The notes: generated from the letters alone by a model not told the origin. DNA of 19,466 nt from DATBED01 sp035480695 (GCA_035480695.1 DATIHM010000044.1:1-19466), one strand, 5' to 3'. Numbered from the stretch's first letter, positions 1 through 8,515 are shown. Translations and numbers: made by a program.

Positions 1-2914
1 CGGCTGTAACGTTGGCGTTAACCGTGAACCGGGCTTTCGTGCCGAAGCCAGAGCTGGCGTTCAAGCCAACGTTCGTACCGTTATCGAAGAGTTGTGAGTT
101 CGTAATCTGGGAGGCGCCGGCGTTGTTGTACTTGGTGATGAAGTTCTGAGTGCCGCCAGTGGTGCTGACTGCTCCGCCGGCTCCTACACAGTTGGCTAGG
201 GTCAACAGACAGACGGTGTCGGTGGTGGCGGACGAAGCTGGAATCGTGATGGTCTGGTCCTGGCCGGCTGCAGCCAGTCCTTTAAGCGTAGTCGTGTGGC
301 CGTTGCTGGCGTTGTTGAAAACAAGTGTTCCGTCGGTGGTGCTGCCAACGCCAACTACGACGCCGCCAGCCCCTTGTACTGTCAGAGTACCGCTGAAGGT
401 CGGGCTGTTCGTAATCGTTAGGTTACCACAGCTGCCGCCCGTTCCAAGGGTGATACTGGTGCCGCCACCCGTCAGGTTACCTGTTCCAGATGGGCAGGTT
501 AGCGTTACGTTGCCCTGGACAGCCGTGTTGGCTGCAGAGCCATAAGTCACGCTCAGAGTTGGCACCGCGCCAGCCACATTGTTAGTACCACCCAAGGTTA
601 AGCCTGTGACCGTGCCGATGTGGTCAATGTAGTTACCGGAAGTGTCGGTGCCTAAGGCAACCAGGCCGGTTGAAAGCACGCCGGCGGCGCTGTTGTGCAC
701 TATGCCAGCCACATTCAGACCGCTGAATGTTATAGTGCCCGAGCTGGTCAGCCCCGTCAGTGAAGTCAGTGTGCCGCTGATGGTGCTGTTTCCAGTGACA
801 GTTATGCCGCCGGCACTGACGGTCGCACCTCCTGCAGTCACAGTCAGGCCTGTACCTATCGTAGCGCTACCAGAGAAGTTAGCGTTGCCGTTCACATCGA
901 GTTTGAAGCTAGCGCCGGGGGTGCTGTTGTTAATGCCTACGCTCGTGCCGTTGTCAAAAATAAGCGAATTGCCAAGCTGGTTGCCGCCGGCGTTCGTGAA
1001 TTTAGGCACGAAGTTCTGGGTGCCGCCGCTGGCAGTTACACCGCCACCTGTGCCCACACAGTTTGCCAGGCTGAGCAAACAAACGGTATCTGAGGCGACA
1101 TTAGAAGCAGGAATAGTTATGGTTTGGTCCTGGCCGGCCGGCGCCAAGCCTTGCAGGGTGGTAAGGTGGTTATTGCCGGCGTTGGCAAATACCAGTTTGC
1201 CTGCAGTCGTGCCGGCAACACCGATACTCACCCCGCCGGCACCCTGGATTGTGGCAATTCCCGTCGTTGTAATGTTGCCTGAGCCGTTAACGGTGAAGCT
1301 GCCGCTGGCTATGCTAAGCGTCCCGCCTTGCAGCGCAGCTGTTGTAGAAATATTATTTGTTGTCGAAATTGCGCCAAATCCGCTGGCGATTGAGCCACTG
1401 GTCAAGCTGCCTACACCGTTGATGTTGCCGAAGTTTCCAGACTGAAGGTTAGTATTTGTGATAAGTCCGTTGACAAAAGCACTACCGTTGTATTGAAGCA
1501 CCTGGCCATTGCTCGGAGCACTGATTGTCAGGGTCGTGCCCTGTAACTTGGCAATTGTCGGGTTCGGATAACTGCCGGTAAGGTCGCCGCCGGCCGCGCC
1601 ACCGGCCGTACAGTTTCCGCTGGACAAACAGATATTTACGTTTGCCAGTCCCGGATCCGGCAAGGTGTAGATAGTGTTCTGGCCTAAGGTACCGGCAACC
1701 TGGAAAGTAGCCGTCTTGCCATTACCGGCGTTCAATACCAGACTGGCCTGCTGGGCAGCGTTACCGAAGATGGCTGCACCGGCATTGGTGACAACCAGAC
1801 GGTCGCTGCCGCCACCCTGCAATTCCAGCAGGTTGCCGCCACCGGTGTTATTTACGAAAATCGAACTGCTGGCACCGGTGTCCAATTGGGCTGAGCCAGG
1901 TTGCAAAAGGACTGCTTGTCCGCCGCCACTGGCGCACGAAATGCCGGTGGTACAGATTATCTGCGAGCCGGGCCCGCTGGTCGGGAACTGGAAGGTCCGC
2001 CCGCCTGCCGTGAATATCAAGTTGTCAGTTCCAGCTGATATGCTGACGTCGTTGCCTGCAGCAGTCTGCTGCAGGCTATTGGTCGAAATCGCCCCTGTTA
2101 CTGTCAAATTTCCGGCCGCGGTCAAGATGCTGCCGCTTTGGCTCAAAATTGAGCCGCCAATTGTCTGGCCACCAGTAATCAGAGCGATTTGGCCTGCTCC
2201 ACCACTGTTGACGACGGAGCTGTCGGTCAGTAGGTAGTTGCCGCTGCCGTCGGTGGTGACAGCCAGGTTGGCTGAGCCGGACTGCAAGCTGGTAAACTTG
2301 CCGCCGCTGGCTGAAAGAATATTGCTGTTCACAGACAGCTGGCCGCTCGTCGTAATCTGCAGTCCACTGCCGACACTTATGGCGCCAGCCACTCCACCTA
2401 TGGAGGTCACATGCTGCGGCAAGGCTGCCGGCGCCAAGCTGATAAACTGGCTACCATTGTAGTAGTAAGGTGCGTTAGTGGTTTTATCGTAGTAAATCTG
2501 GCCGGCAGTAGGGTTTGAGGGTGCACCGGTCGGCGCCAAAACAACGGTGTTACTGACGCGAAGCTGGCCGTTTACAGCCAGATGGTCAGCCTGGCCGACC
2601 TGCAGCTGTGTAGCATTTATTTTGAGTCCGCTGGTAGACAAGTTGCCGCTGGCAAAATTGCTGATTTGCGACGTTTGCTGCTGGTTTGCCTGGGTGTTAT
2701 GCGACTTCAGTAAAAGTAGGCTACCGATCGAGATAAGCGCTATAACGACCAGGGAGCTGATAGCAACAATAAAAGCCATCCTGTTATAGCGAACAGATGA
2801 CAAGTGAATGCCTGAGGCTTGAGTCACCTCTGTTGGAGCGGTTGAGGTAGACTCCAAGCTAGAGTCGTCGTACGACGTACCACTATTTGAATCCACGTTT
2901 CTCTCTGGTGACAT
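1..2914 (-). CDS. Large type II membrane-anchored fibre/adhesin-like protein, C-terminus beyond the window
   Basis: An open frame of 971 codons starts at ATG 2914-2912 and runs off the left edge without a stop, so the C-terminus is missing. The N-terminus has no cleavable signal: about 45 Ser/Thr/acidic residues (cytoplasmic) precede one transmembrane helix (residues ~46-69), then a Gly/Ser/Thr/Asn-rich extracellular stalk. Stalk motifs familiar from phage tail-fibre-like and patescibacterial surface proteins include a YYDKTTNAPYYYNG segment (~141-154), GDLTGSYPNPTIA, and repeated beta-type units such as NGSGNITTTG. Four close Cys pairs occur (CTTGISC, CLSSGNC, CLLSLANC, CLLTLANC) and may form small disulfide loops. 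Two units of about 128 residues are repeated near the end. Likely role: a long surface fibre for attachment (inference). Minus-strand coding is supported by continuous fibre-type sequence; plus-strand frames here are Pro/Val-rich shadows. No Shine-Dalgarno is evident. Confidence 0.88.
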   Translation of the reverse strand, partial: MSPERNVDSNSGTSYDDSSLESTSTAPTEVTQASGIHLSSVRYNRMAFIVAISSLVVIALISIGSLLLLKSHNTQANQQQTSQISNFASGNLSTSGLKINATQLQVGQADHLAVNGQLRVSNTVVLAPTGAPSNPTAGQIYYDKTTNAPYYYNGSQFISLAPAALPQHVTSIGGVAGAISVGSGLQITTSGQLSVNSNILSASGGKFTSLQSGSANLAVTTDGSGNYLLTDSSVVNSGGAGQIALITGGQTIGGSILSQSGSILTAAGNLTVTGAISTNSLQQTAAGNDVSISAGTDNLIFTAGGRTFQFPTSGPGSQIICTTGISCASGGGQAVLLQPGSAQLDTGASSSIFVNNTGGGNLLELQGGGSDRLVVTNAGAAIFGNAAQQASLVLNAGNGKTATFQVAGTLGQNTIYTLPDPGLANVNICLSSGNCTAGGAAGGDLTGSYPNPTIAKLQGTTLTISAPSNGQVLQYNGSAFVNGLITNTNLQSGNFGNINGVGSLTSGSIASGFGAISTTNNISTTAALQGGTLSIASGSFTVNGSGNITTTGIATIQGAGGVSIGVAGTTAGKLVFANAGNNHLTTLQGLAPAGQDQTITIPASNVASDTVCLLSLANCVGTGGGVTASGGTQNFVPKFTNAGGNQLGNSLIFDNGTSVGINNSTPGASFKLDVNGNANFSGSATIGTGLTVTAGGATVSAGGITVTGNSTISGTLTSLTGLTSSGTITFSGLNVAGIVHNSAAGVLSTGLVALGTDTSGNYIDHIGTVTGLTLGGTNNVAGAVPTLSVTYGSAANTAVQGNVTLTCPSGTGNLTGGGTSITLGTGGSCGNLTITNSPTFSGTLTVQGAGGVVVGVGSTTDGTLVFNNASNGHTTTLKGLAAAGQDQTITIPASSATTDTVCLLTLANCVGAGGAVSTTGGTQNFITKYNNAGASQITNSQLFDNGTNVGLNASSGFGTKARFTVNANVTA
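2..382 (-). repeat. Second copy of the ~128-residue fibre repeat
   Basis: This stretch encodes a unit starting TVQGAGGVVVGV, continuing through GLAAAGQDQTITIPAS and CLLTLANC to a TGGTQNFITKYNNAG segment and a DNGTNVGLN segment. It aligns residue by residue with the unit at 866-1252. It reaches the window edge, so it may extend further. Confidence 0.75.
866..1252 (-). repeat. First copy of the ~128-residue fibre repeat
   Basis: This stretch encodes TIQGAGGVSIGV, then GLAPAGQDQTITIPAS, CLLSLANC, a SGGTQNFVPKFTNAGG segment and DNGTSVGIN. The same order of motifs recurs at 2-382. Divergence is moderate, which fits an internal duplication inside the fibre stalk rather than a recent DNA duplication. 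Confidence 0.75.
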
Positions 2915-2964
2915 TTTATTTTTAGGTTTTATTTAGTTGTTTTGGTATAGTTTGCCGTAATTCT

Positions 2965-2994
2965 ATTTTAGACCTCTGGTAGATAAGGGGTCAA
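2965..2994 (-). promoter_or_regulatory. Sigma70-type promoter of the large fibre gene
   Basis: A -35 box TTGACC (2994-2989) and a -10 box TAAAAT (2970-2965) are separated by 18 bases, predicting a start near 2958 and a leader of about 44 bases. The leader has no recognisable Shine-Dalgarno. A second -10-like TATACC lies at 2949-2944. Confidence 0.45.
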
Positions 2995-3103
2995 GGAAAA
3001 TGAACAATTTTTTAATTCAATTTTAAGTATTCACACCCCTGTTAAGATTGGCGAGTCGAACCAAAATATGGATTAAGAACCTCTACTTTTCCACAGGAGT
3101 TAC

Positions 3104-3925
3104 TTATCTTAGCAGTAAGAAAATCGTAATCGCCGCCACGACTGCTGTGGCGGTTGCGATTCCAAGCACCGAGCCTAGAGTCCTGAAAATGCTGTACTTC
3201 GCCAAAGGGTTGCGACCAATGGAAACGATGCTTCCGTAGATTGAAGCGTAAATCAAAACGCTCAGGGATAGGACAGCTACAAGCGCAACCACGACACTTA
3301 CGATTACCCGGCCAGTTGAAACGACATGCCCGGTAATAGATTTCGCGAATCTCTGCAAACCGCTTAATTGTTGGCCGCCGCTACCACTGTTATTAGTGCC
3401 TATACCGATTGCCAGCCGCACGTAGCCCATGGAGAGTTGATGGCTTTTACCGCTTTTGTCGGTTACCTGCCTTGCGGTCGCATCTGAATCGTGGCTGCTG
3501 AAAGAAGTTTGAGCCAGACCGACATAACGTGAACCCGGCAGCGATTTCATGCCGATGCCATTGAATGGCGAAGGCGATATCTGGTCACCGACATTGATAT
3601 CGCCTGTTACGTTGCTGACCAGTACGCTAACCGTGCCGTTTGTAGCGACTTGGGTGGTTCCGCTGCCGGAATCGAGGGCTAATAGCGAATCGTCATTGGC
3701 AACCACCACCCCTAGTAAGCGAACCGAGTTATCGATGTCAGCTAGCTGTACGAAGTCCGTCTGCTGCGGATCAAGACTGACGATACTGCCATTGGGCAGA
3801 GTACTCGAAGTGCGGTAAGAATGTGAGATGTTAGCCGAAGATGCCCCCACTGGTGAAAGGCCAAAGATAAACAGGAGACAGAAAGCCTCGACAAATAATA
3901 GCCTCCAACCTTTAAGTCTAGGCAT
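3104..3925 (-). CDS. Secreted beta-domain protein with C-terminal c-subunit-like transmembrane hairpin (paralogue of 16661-17575)
   Basis: The 273-residue product has a signal peptide (~1-30), an extracytoplasmic beta-rich domain (~45-150) and a C-terminal two-helix hairpin (TM1 ~207-228, TM2 ~248-272). The domain carries LGVVV, then VATNGTVSVLVSN, GDQISPSPFNGIGMK and GLAQTSF, the pattern of the small domain near the ends of many tail-fibre-type proteins (VALSGRVPV / IKVGDLL / AMKA). The hairpin loop reads SIGRNPLAKYSIFRT, close to the RNP/RQP loop of ATP synthase c subunits, but neither helix has Asp or Glu. Both domain and hairpin match the protein encoded just upstream of alpha at 16661-17575. 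Expected topology is N-out, loop-in, C-out, the same as a c subunit. Function unknown; a membrane partner or ring-forming anchor is possible (inference). Confidence 0.85.
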   Translation of the reverse strand: MPRLKGWRLLFVEAFCLLFIFGLSPVGASSANISHSYRTSSTLPNGSIVSLDPQQTDFVQLADIDNSVRLLGVVVANDDSLLALDSGSGTTQVATNGTVSVLVSNVTGDINVGDQISPSPFNGIGMKSLPGSRYVGLAQTSFSSHDSDATARQVTDKSGKSHQLSMGYVRLAIGIGTNNSGSGGQQLSGLQRFAKSITGHVVSTGRVIVSVVVALVAVLSLSVLIYASIYGSIVSIGRNPLAKYSIFRTLGSVLGIATATAVVAAITIFLLLR

Positions 3926-3935
3926 GATGCTTACG

Positions 3936-3963
3936 ATTATAGCAACATCTATAGTAAGGTGAA
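3936..3963 (-). promoter_or_regulatory. Extended -10 promoter giving a probably leaderless mRNA
   Basis: TGCTATAAT (an extended -10 element) has its -10 hexamer at 3941-3936, with a weak -35-like TTTCAC at 3963-3958, 16 bases upstream. Only 10 bases separate the -10 box from ATG 3925, so the predicted transcript starts within a few bases of the start codon. Confidence 0.55.
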
Positions 3964-4067
3964 ACTTGCCCGTTTTTGTACTCAGTTTAGGATTGCCCAG
4001 GTTGAGATGATTTTGATTGTGTCGTCCCTGTTAACTGGCAGTTTTTGTAGTATGATTTACATCTAAA

Positions 4068-4961
4068 TTAACTATCTTGGTCGCGCGCCTTCTCAAGCTG
4101 TTTGCGCAATGAGTAGAGTTCATGGCGACGGCCGATCCAGAACGAAGCGAAAATCAACGGCAGCATCGCCAATAAAGGCCACCAGATGATTTCGGTGCGT
4201 ACCAGCTCCGTGTTGCCCTTCCCATTCGTATTGCTCTGTATGGCACCCGTAGCCTGTCCTACGAGCTGCAAAAAGGCCTCGCCGCCATTCTTGTCGGTAG
4301 CCTTCACGATAATCTTATAGACACCAGCGACCTTGTAGACGTGTTTCAGGGTAATCGTACCGGCGCTTTGTATGCTCATGAGGTCGGGCGAGGTACCGTC
4401 GCCCCAATCAACGCTTAGTGCGTACGGGCCGGTGCCGCCGCTCAAGAGCACTGGCCAGTCAAGCTCGCTGCCCGGGGCGGCTCCCCTTTCGGCAAAGGAG
4501 CTGCTCAGCTGGACATGGCTGCCAAAAGCCAGGAACTGGGCGTCATTAAACGTCACGACGACGGTGTTGGAGGCCGGTCCTTCCTGGTCGAGCGCATCGT
4601 AATCTTTAGCCACCAGCTCATTCTGCCCACTGAAGAGATTGATTTGCACCGAATAGCTGCCGTTTGAGCAGATGGCCGCCCCCACGAAAACGTTGTTATC
4701 GAATACTTTGATAAGCAAGCCTGTCGGGCAGAGGCCACTCACGGTTATCGGCTCGTTCGTGAAAACGGCGCCGTTGCCCGGAACGGCGATGGTCGGGCCG
4801 CGAGTAGGCGGCGGGCTCGGGATTACCCCTTGTATGCCGACCGAACCGGACTGTTGGGTGGCGGCAAGGGCCGGCCTCGTAGCTACCGATAACAGGGACA
4901 GCACTAATCCGGCCACCAAAAGCGGCCACCAAGCCATCAACCGGGTTCTGAAACTTCTCAT
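4068..4961 (-). CDS. Membrane-anchored Ig-like plus PKD-like surface protein
   Basis: The 297-residue product starts at ATG 4961; a GTG directly upstream at 4964 is possible but unnecessary. It has a signal peptide (~1-33), a Pro-rich linker, a bacterial Ig-like domain (~50-140, with ITVSGLCPTGLLIKVFDN and two Cys likely to pair), and a PKD-type domain (~160-235, with VDWGDGTSPD and a later HVYKVAGVYKI strand). The protein ends in one transmembrane helix (~258-276) and a basic cytoplasmic tail (RRHELYSLRKQLEKARDQDS). This is an N-out, C-in surface protein. Such Ig/PKD folds usually serve protein or polysaccharide binding. It lies 61 bases after the DUF916-like gene on the same strand. A weak promoter (TTGTGT at 5007-5002, 17 bases, TAGTCT at 4984-4979) lies in that gap. 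Confidence 0.82.
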   Translation of the reverse strand: MRSFRTRLMAWWPLLVAGLVLSLLSVATRPALAATQQSGSVGIQGVIPSPPPTRGPTIAVPGNGAVFTNEPITVSGLCPTGLLIKVFDNNVFVGAAICSNGSYSVQINLFSGQNELVAKDYDALDQEGPASNTVVVTFNDAQFLAFGSHVQLSSSFAERGAAPGSELDWPVLLSGGTGPYALSVDWGDGTSPDLMSIQSAGTITLKHVYKVAGVYKIIVKATDKNGGEAFLQLVGQATGAIQSNTNGKGNTELVRTEIIWWPLLAMLPLIFASFWIGRRHELYSLRKQLEKARDQDS

Positions 4962-5022
4962 CACAACTGGCTAACCTAAGACTAAACGAGCCCCCCTTAA
5001 AACACAAGCGGAATAGTCTGGC

Positions 5023-6030
5023 CTAACGGCGGCCGCGGTTGCCCTTGCGGTAGCGGCGGCGTGCCAGGTAGGCGGCGGCCAGTAGCAGCACGACGACTGC
5101 AATCAGTACGAACGGCAGCCAAGTCGGAATGTACCAGAAGGTCTTCTTGCCTGTCAGGATGGCCGAGCCGTTGCCGTAAGACACGCTGGCGGTCAAGGTG
5201 TAGCGGCCAGGACCGCCGATGTTCTTAAGGGCGTTCCGGAAGACCCGGGAGCTATCAGGCAGCACCAGTCCCCTCGTAACCCCACCGTTCAATTCATAAG
5301 AGTAGACTGTCTTGCCGGTCGAGTTGGTCAAGGTAACCCGTCCGAAAGGTGTCGCAAAGCCGTTGCCGAGGTTCTTAAGCTCCACACCAGCCGCCTCTGG
5401 CTTCTTGGTGAAGAAGACACCTTCTTTGTTGCCATCTTTGGTCGTATATATATGAATGGCTGTCAGCTGCATGCGCTCAGTAATGTTGCCAGGAACAGTG
5501 ATAAATACCAGCTGGCTGACAGCGGCTGAGAGGGCCACTTTGTTGTTGCCGCCGCCGGCTTGGCCCGGATTCTGCGGAACGGCCAGGTATTCTATCAGTC
5601 CGTAGTAGGCGCCAGGCGCAGCGTTGGAAGGGGCCTGCACAGGTATGCTGAAGCTGCGCTGCTCACCGGTTGCCAGGTTGACGTTGCCCAGGCCGATCAG
5701 GAACGGTGCGATGCTGGCCGGACTCTTGAAGTTCGGGTCAGTGATAATCTTCGGGTTGCCGGTAACGTTGTCGGATTCAAAATCCACCACGCTTGCCTTG
5801 GCAGTGACAGGACCGCCGGTGATGTTCTTAAGGGTGATGTCGATTTTGTCGGCTTGGCCAGGCTTAAGGGTGATTTCCTGCCTTAAAGGAGAGATGCTCA
5901 GGCCGCTGGCGCTGCCGCCGGCTGCCGTGGCATTGGCACTCGATAATAAAATGACCGGAAATACGGCCAATCCCACCAAAACCCGCCTCAAGAAAGACTT
6001 CGGCTGCATACCCTCTGTGTTTAGCCTCAT
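5023..6030 (-). CDS. DUF916-like (WxL-interacting-protein-like) membrane-anchored surface protein
   Basis: The product is 335 residues from ATG 6030. An internal ATG at 6009 would also give a good signal peptide, but the promoter spacing favours 6030. After the signal peptide (~1-37) comes a chaperone/Ig-type domain opening SGLSISPLRQEITLKPGQAD, then ITLKNITGGPVTAKASVVDF, IPVQAPSNAAPGAYYGLIEY and a second beta domain. One transmembrane helix (~302-323) and a strongly basic tail (RRRYRKGNRGRR) follow. The order PG.....I.LKN, then a strand ending APGAYYG, is typical of DUF916-type proteins, which in Firmicutes work with WxL surface proteins. Here it directly follows four secreted repeat-family proteins, so it may hold them at the surface (inference). 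Confidence 0.83.
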   Translation of the reverse strand: MRLNTEGMQPKSFLRRVLVGLAVFPVILLSSANATAAGGSASGLSISPLRQEITLKPGQADKIDITLKNITGGPVTAKASVVDFESDNVTGNPKIITDPNFKSPASIAPFLIGLGNVNLATGEQRSFSIPVQAPSNAAPGAYYGLIEYLAVPQNPGQAGGGNNKVALSAAVSQLVFITVPGNITERMQLTAIHIYTTKDGNKEGVFFTKKPEAAGVELKNLGNGFATPFGRVTLTNSTGKTVYSYELNGGVTRGLVLPDSSRVFRNALKNIGGPGRYTLTASVSYGNGSAILTGKKTFWYIPTWLPFVLIAVVVLLLAAAYLARRRYRKGNRGRR

Positions 6031-6037
6031 CTGCGAA

Positions 6038-6065
6038 AGTATAGCATTTAACTATCGGCTCTCAA
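6038..6065 (-). promoter_or_regulatory. Strong promoter with extended -10, probably leaderless
   Basis: A -35 box TTGAGA (6065-6060), a 16-base spacer and an extended -10 TGCTATACT (hexamer 6043-6038) precede ATG 6030 by 7 bases. The expected start falls at or next to the start codon. It is the best complete promoter in the window. Confidence 0.65.
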
Positions 6066-6072
6066 AGACTTT

Positions 6073-7122
6073 TTAGAACTGCACGGAAGCCAGATAGGTC
6101 ATGCTCGTGTTGTAAACGCCTGCTGGCTGGCTCGGGTTGACGTTCACTATATAAGACACGGTCATGCGGTTGAATTCGGTCGACAGGTCGGAGCTGGAAA
6201 TCAGCGAGCCAGACACGAAACTGAAAAGGTCTGGCGTATCGTATTGGGCGGCCGGTACGCCGGTGCCGGTGCCGGTCGGGTCCAGCCCGACCAGCGGTCC
6301 GTTGTTCTTACGCACGTTCAGCCCGAACTGGCTGGTAGAGGGCCGGTTGTTAGTCGGCGTACCGGCCGCCGGAATAACATTATTACCAGAGGTCATTGTC
6401 GAGCCTATCACGAATGTCTCGTAACCGGTGACATCGTTGGTGCCGACAGCATACTGCGAAGTGGCTGCTTTAGTCGAGCGCGAACTTAAGGTGCCTAAAT
6501 CGATACTATCCCCATTGGTTGAGCTGCAGTCCGGGGCGACGGTCACACCGACGCAGAGCTCCACGAACGGCGGTATAAAAGCGCCCACGGTGAAGGTCTG
6601 GGTGGTCGAGAACGCCACCGAGCCCTTGTCTGTCAGTGGCCCTGTACCGTCCGCTGTGGTATAGGTGCTGATGCGCACATAAGTAGTCTGGTTAACAGTC
6701 GACGGGTTTGTGACAGGCGAAAAGGTGTAAGTACTCTGGACTGGAGATGCCGAAGTGGGCGGACGGGTCAACACTATCTTATTGGGTGTGCTGTTGACGG
6801 TGTCGATGCTGAAGCCCGTATTGCCTGTCTGCTGCACCAAAGCGACGCTGCTCAGGTCCAGGCCGGCCGGCGGCGTACAAGGGTCCCCCGGCATGGCAGA
6901 ATCGATACAATACTGGAAAACTATCGAGCCGACTGTAGTGCTCGATGCATAAGTCATATTGAACCTCTCCGTCGTTATGGCCGATGGAACGGCCGAGTCT
7001 ATCTGTACCGAGCGGTTAATCAGGTCTTGAGCATAACTCTGCCCTTGCCAAACCATATAGGGCACGATTGTCATCAAGAGAGCCGAAACCAGCTGTAAGG
7101 CGTGCGGACTGAAGCGGCGCAT
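6073..7122 (-). CDS. Secreted surface protein of the four-member paralogous family (member 4)
   Basis: The 349-residue product has a signal peptide (~1-31, cut after SYAQ). It shares landmarks with the three upstream genes: an early RSVQIDSAVPS strand, a YVRISTYT strand in mid-protein, the IDLGTLSS motif, a QFGLNVRKN segment, and a C-terminal VSYIVNVN...GVYNTSMTYLASVQF ending. Cys residues are fewer than in its neighbours but still come as close pairs (CIDSAMPGDPC, CVGVTVAPDC). There is no transmembrane helix after the signal peptide, so it is secreted or held by a partner. It starts 5 bases after the stop of 7128-8447 and is probably co-transcribed with it. Function is unknown; the C-terminal beta-sandwich character recalls WxL-type surface domains, but I see no convincing pair of WxL motifs. 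Confidence 0.82.
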   Translation of the reverse strand: MRRFSPHALQLVSALLMTIVPYMVWQGQSYAQDLINRSVQIDSAVPSAITTERFNMTYASSTTVGSIVFQYCIDSAMPGDPCTPPAGLDLSSVALVQQTGNTGFSIDTVNSTPNKIVLTRPPTSASPVQSTYTFSPVTNPSTVNQTTYVRISTYTTADGTGPLTDKGSVAFSTTQTFTVGAFIPPFVELCVGVTVAPDCSSTNGDSIDLGTLSSRSTKAATSQYAVGTNDVTGYETFVIGSTMTSGNNVIPAAGTPTNNRPSTSQFGLNVRKNNGPLVGLDPTGTGTGVPAAQYDTPDLFSFVSGSLISSSDLSTEFNRMTVSYIVNVNPSQPAGVYNTSMTYLASVQF

Positions 7123-7127
7123 AAGCG

Positions 7128-8447
7128 TTAGTAGGTTGGCGTAGCGACGTAGTCAGCCTGCGCCTGGTATGAACCGGTCGGGGTGACGATGGTAGGGGTA
7201 GCGGCGAACTTAATTATAAGCGCCTCTTTGTCGACCACGGTACTGGAGCTGGCGATGGTGGTTGCCGCACCGCTTTCATCCCAGGCATAGCCACCAGCGG
7301 TGGTGCCGGTTATCTGGTCTGCTTCTGTCAGGTAAGTGGTTGCCACGCCGGTGCCGTCATAGTTGCTGGCTTTGCGCAGGTTATAGGTGTTACCAGTATA
7401 GCTACAAGTATAACCAAGAGTAAGCTGACAATTTACGCCGGCTATCGTCATGCCGAAGCTCTCTGTTGCGGCCGTCAGCGTAGTACGGGTTCCGCCAGCG
7501 GCGTTGACACACTGGTCGGTGTTAAGAACGCCCGGTGTTGCACAAGTAGCGCCCAACACTCTCAGCGTACCCTTGTGGTTAGTGCCTGACTGCTGTATCG
7601 CGTCGTAGGCTACAGTCGTGCCATTAAAGGCGTTGGTGCTTAGTTCGGCTAAGGCGTTATTGCCGTCACCATGATTTATGGCCGTTACCGGCGATATATT
7701 GACGTGCCCCGAATCTAGTGTGCCTAAGTTCAGGGAGGTGCCGCTGATGGTCGAGCAAGTCGGCGGAGTCGTCGTAACATCATCGATGGTCGTTGAGCCG
7801 ATACAGAAGCTCAAGACTTCCTGGATGGCAGCATTGACCGTGAACAGCTGGGTCGTCGAGGAAGCCACGACACCGGCGTCAACAGGAGTCGTAAAGGCGA
7901 TTCCGCTATAGGTCGTGATACGGACGAAGAATGTGCAGTTCGGCGCGGCGCTACAGTTGGTGGCGTTCTGGTTGACAGCACCGGTGTCGGTAACGGTATG
8001 GGTCGTCAGTGTCTGGGCTGTCGTGTCGGTTGCCGACCTGACAATACAAAGCACGTCCGCGTTTGCGCAGTTACCTGACGCAGTGTTCGTAGTCGTATCC
8101 TTGATAAAAGAAGTCGCTCCCTGAAAACCACCTGTGCTGACAGTACCACCACCGATGTTGACGCCACTCGGTGCCGTACATGCTCCGAGAGGAGTAGTGC
8201 AAGTTTGGAAGGTGATACTTTGAATCTGCGTAGTCTGGGCCGGCACGAAGCTGAAGACGTAGTTAGCCGTTTGGCCGGCCTGGGCTGAAGATATCGTGAC
8301 CGAGCGTTGAGTAATCTGGAAAGCTGTGGCTGTAGAGCTGATAAGCATGATCGGGCCGGCTACTAAAGAAGCAGCCACAAAGAGCAGAATGGCCCTTCTC
8401 ATTCGGTCATACGATTGACTGATAGCGGCGCGGCTTTGCCTAATCAT
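7128..8447 (-). CDS. Secreted Cys-pair-rich surface protein (family member 3, near-duplicate of 8571-9875)
   Basis: The product is 439 residues from ATG 8447; an alternative ATG at 8402 (MRRAILLF) would start directly at the signal peptide, as in the neighbouring gene. The signal peptide ends near TATAF. The mature part has repeated beta strands and many close Cys pairs (CTTPLGAC, CANADVLC, CSAAPNC, CIGSTTIDDVTTTPPTC, CQLTLGYTC), probably extracellular disulfides. Shared family marks are TFFVRITTY, LNLGTLDS, ESFGMTIAGVNC, YTGNTYNLRK, YAWDESGAA and the C-terminal YVATPTY. It is similar along its length to 8571-9875, so the two look like tandem duplicates. An AAAGAGAAAG stretch just before ATG 8447 may act as a weak ribosome-binding site. 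Confidence 0.83.
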   Translation of the reverse strand: MIRQSRAAISQSYDRMRRAILLFVAASLVAGPIMLISSTATAFQITQRSVTISSAQAGQTANYVFSFVPAQTTQIQSITFQTCTTPLGACTAPSGVNIGGGTVSTGGFQGATSFIKDTTTNTASGNCANADVLCIVRSATDTTAQTLTTHTVTDTGAVNQNATNCSAAPNCTFFVRITTYSGIAFTTPVDAGVVASSTTQLFTVNAAIQEVLSFCIGSTTIDDVTTTPPTCSTISGTSLNLGTLDSGHVNISPVTAINHGDGNNALAELSTNAFNGTTVAYDAIQQSGTNHKGTLRVLGATCATPGVLNTDQCVNAAGGTRTTLTAATESFGMTIAGVNCQLTLGYTCSYTGNTYNLRKASNYDGTGVATTYLTEADQITGTTAGGYAWDESGAATTIASSSTVVDKEALIIKFAATPTIVTPTGSYQAQADYVATPTY

Positions 8448-8486
8448 GGCTTTCTCTTTATGTTTTTGTTTAAATCGCTCTCGGTA

Positions 8487-8515
8487 AATATAGCATAAGA
8501 AGAATAATGCAACAA
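8487..8515 (-). promoter_or_regulatory. Promoter upstream of 7128-8447
   Basis: A -35 TTGTTG (8515-8510), 17-base spacer and extended -10 TGCTATATT (hexamer 8492-8487) predict a start near 8480 and a leader of about 32 bases. Unlike most genes here, this one has a normal-length leader. Confidence 0.5.

Noticed and set aside
150..2462. Long plus-strand open frames rich in Pro and Val opposite the giant fibre gene.
   Set aside because: They are shadows caused by the Gly/Ala/Asn/Thr-rich minus-strand codons. They show no domains and no start signals.
3035..3080. A tRNA-like piece on the minus strand: GGTTCGACTC (a T-loop-like string) with a CTTAATCC anticodon-loop-like stretch before it.
   Set aside because: No matching T-stem, anticodon stem or acceptor stem can be folded around it. 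It could be a remnant but is not a tRNA.
4010..4060. A plus-strand promoter-like TTAACT...TATGAT, and an imperfect CTGTTAACTGGCAG palindrome as a terminator.
   Set aside because: No plus-strand gene follows, the spacer is too short, and the stem is too weak to support a terminator.
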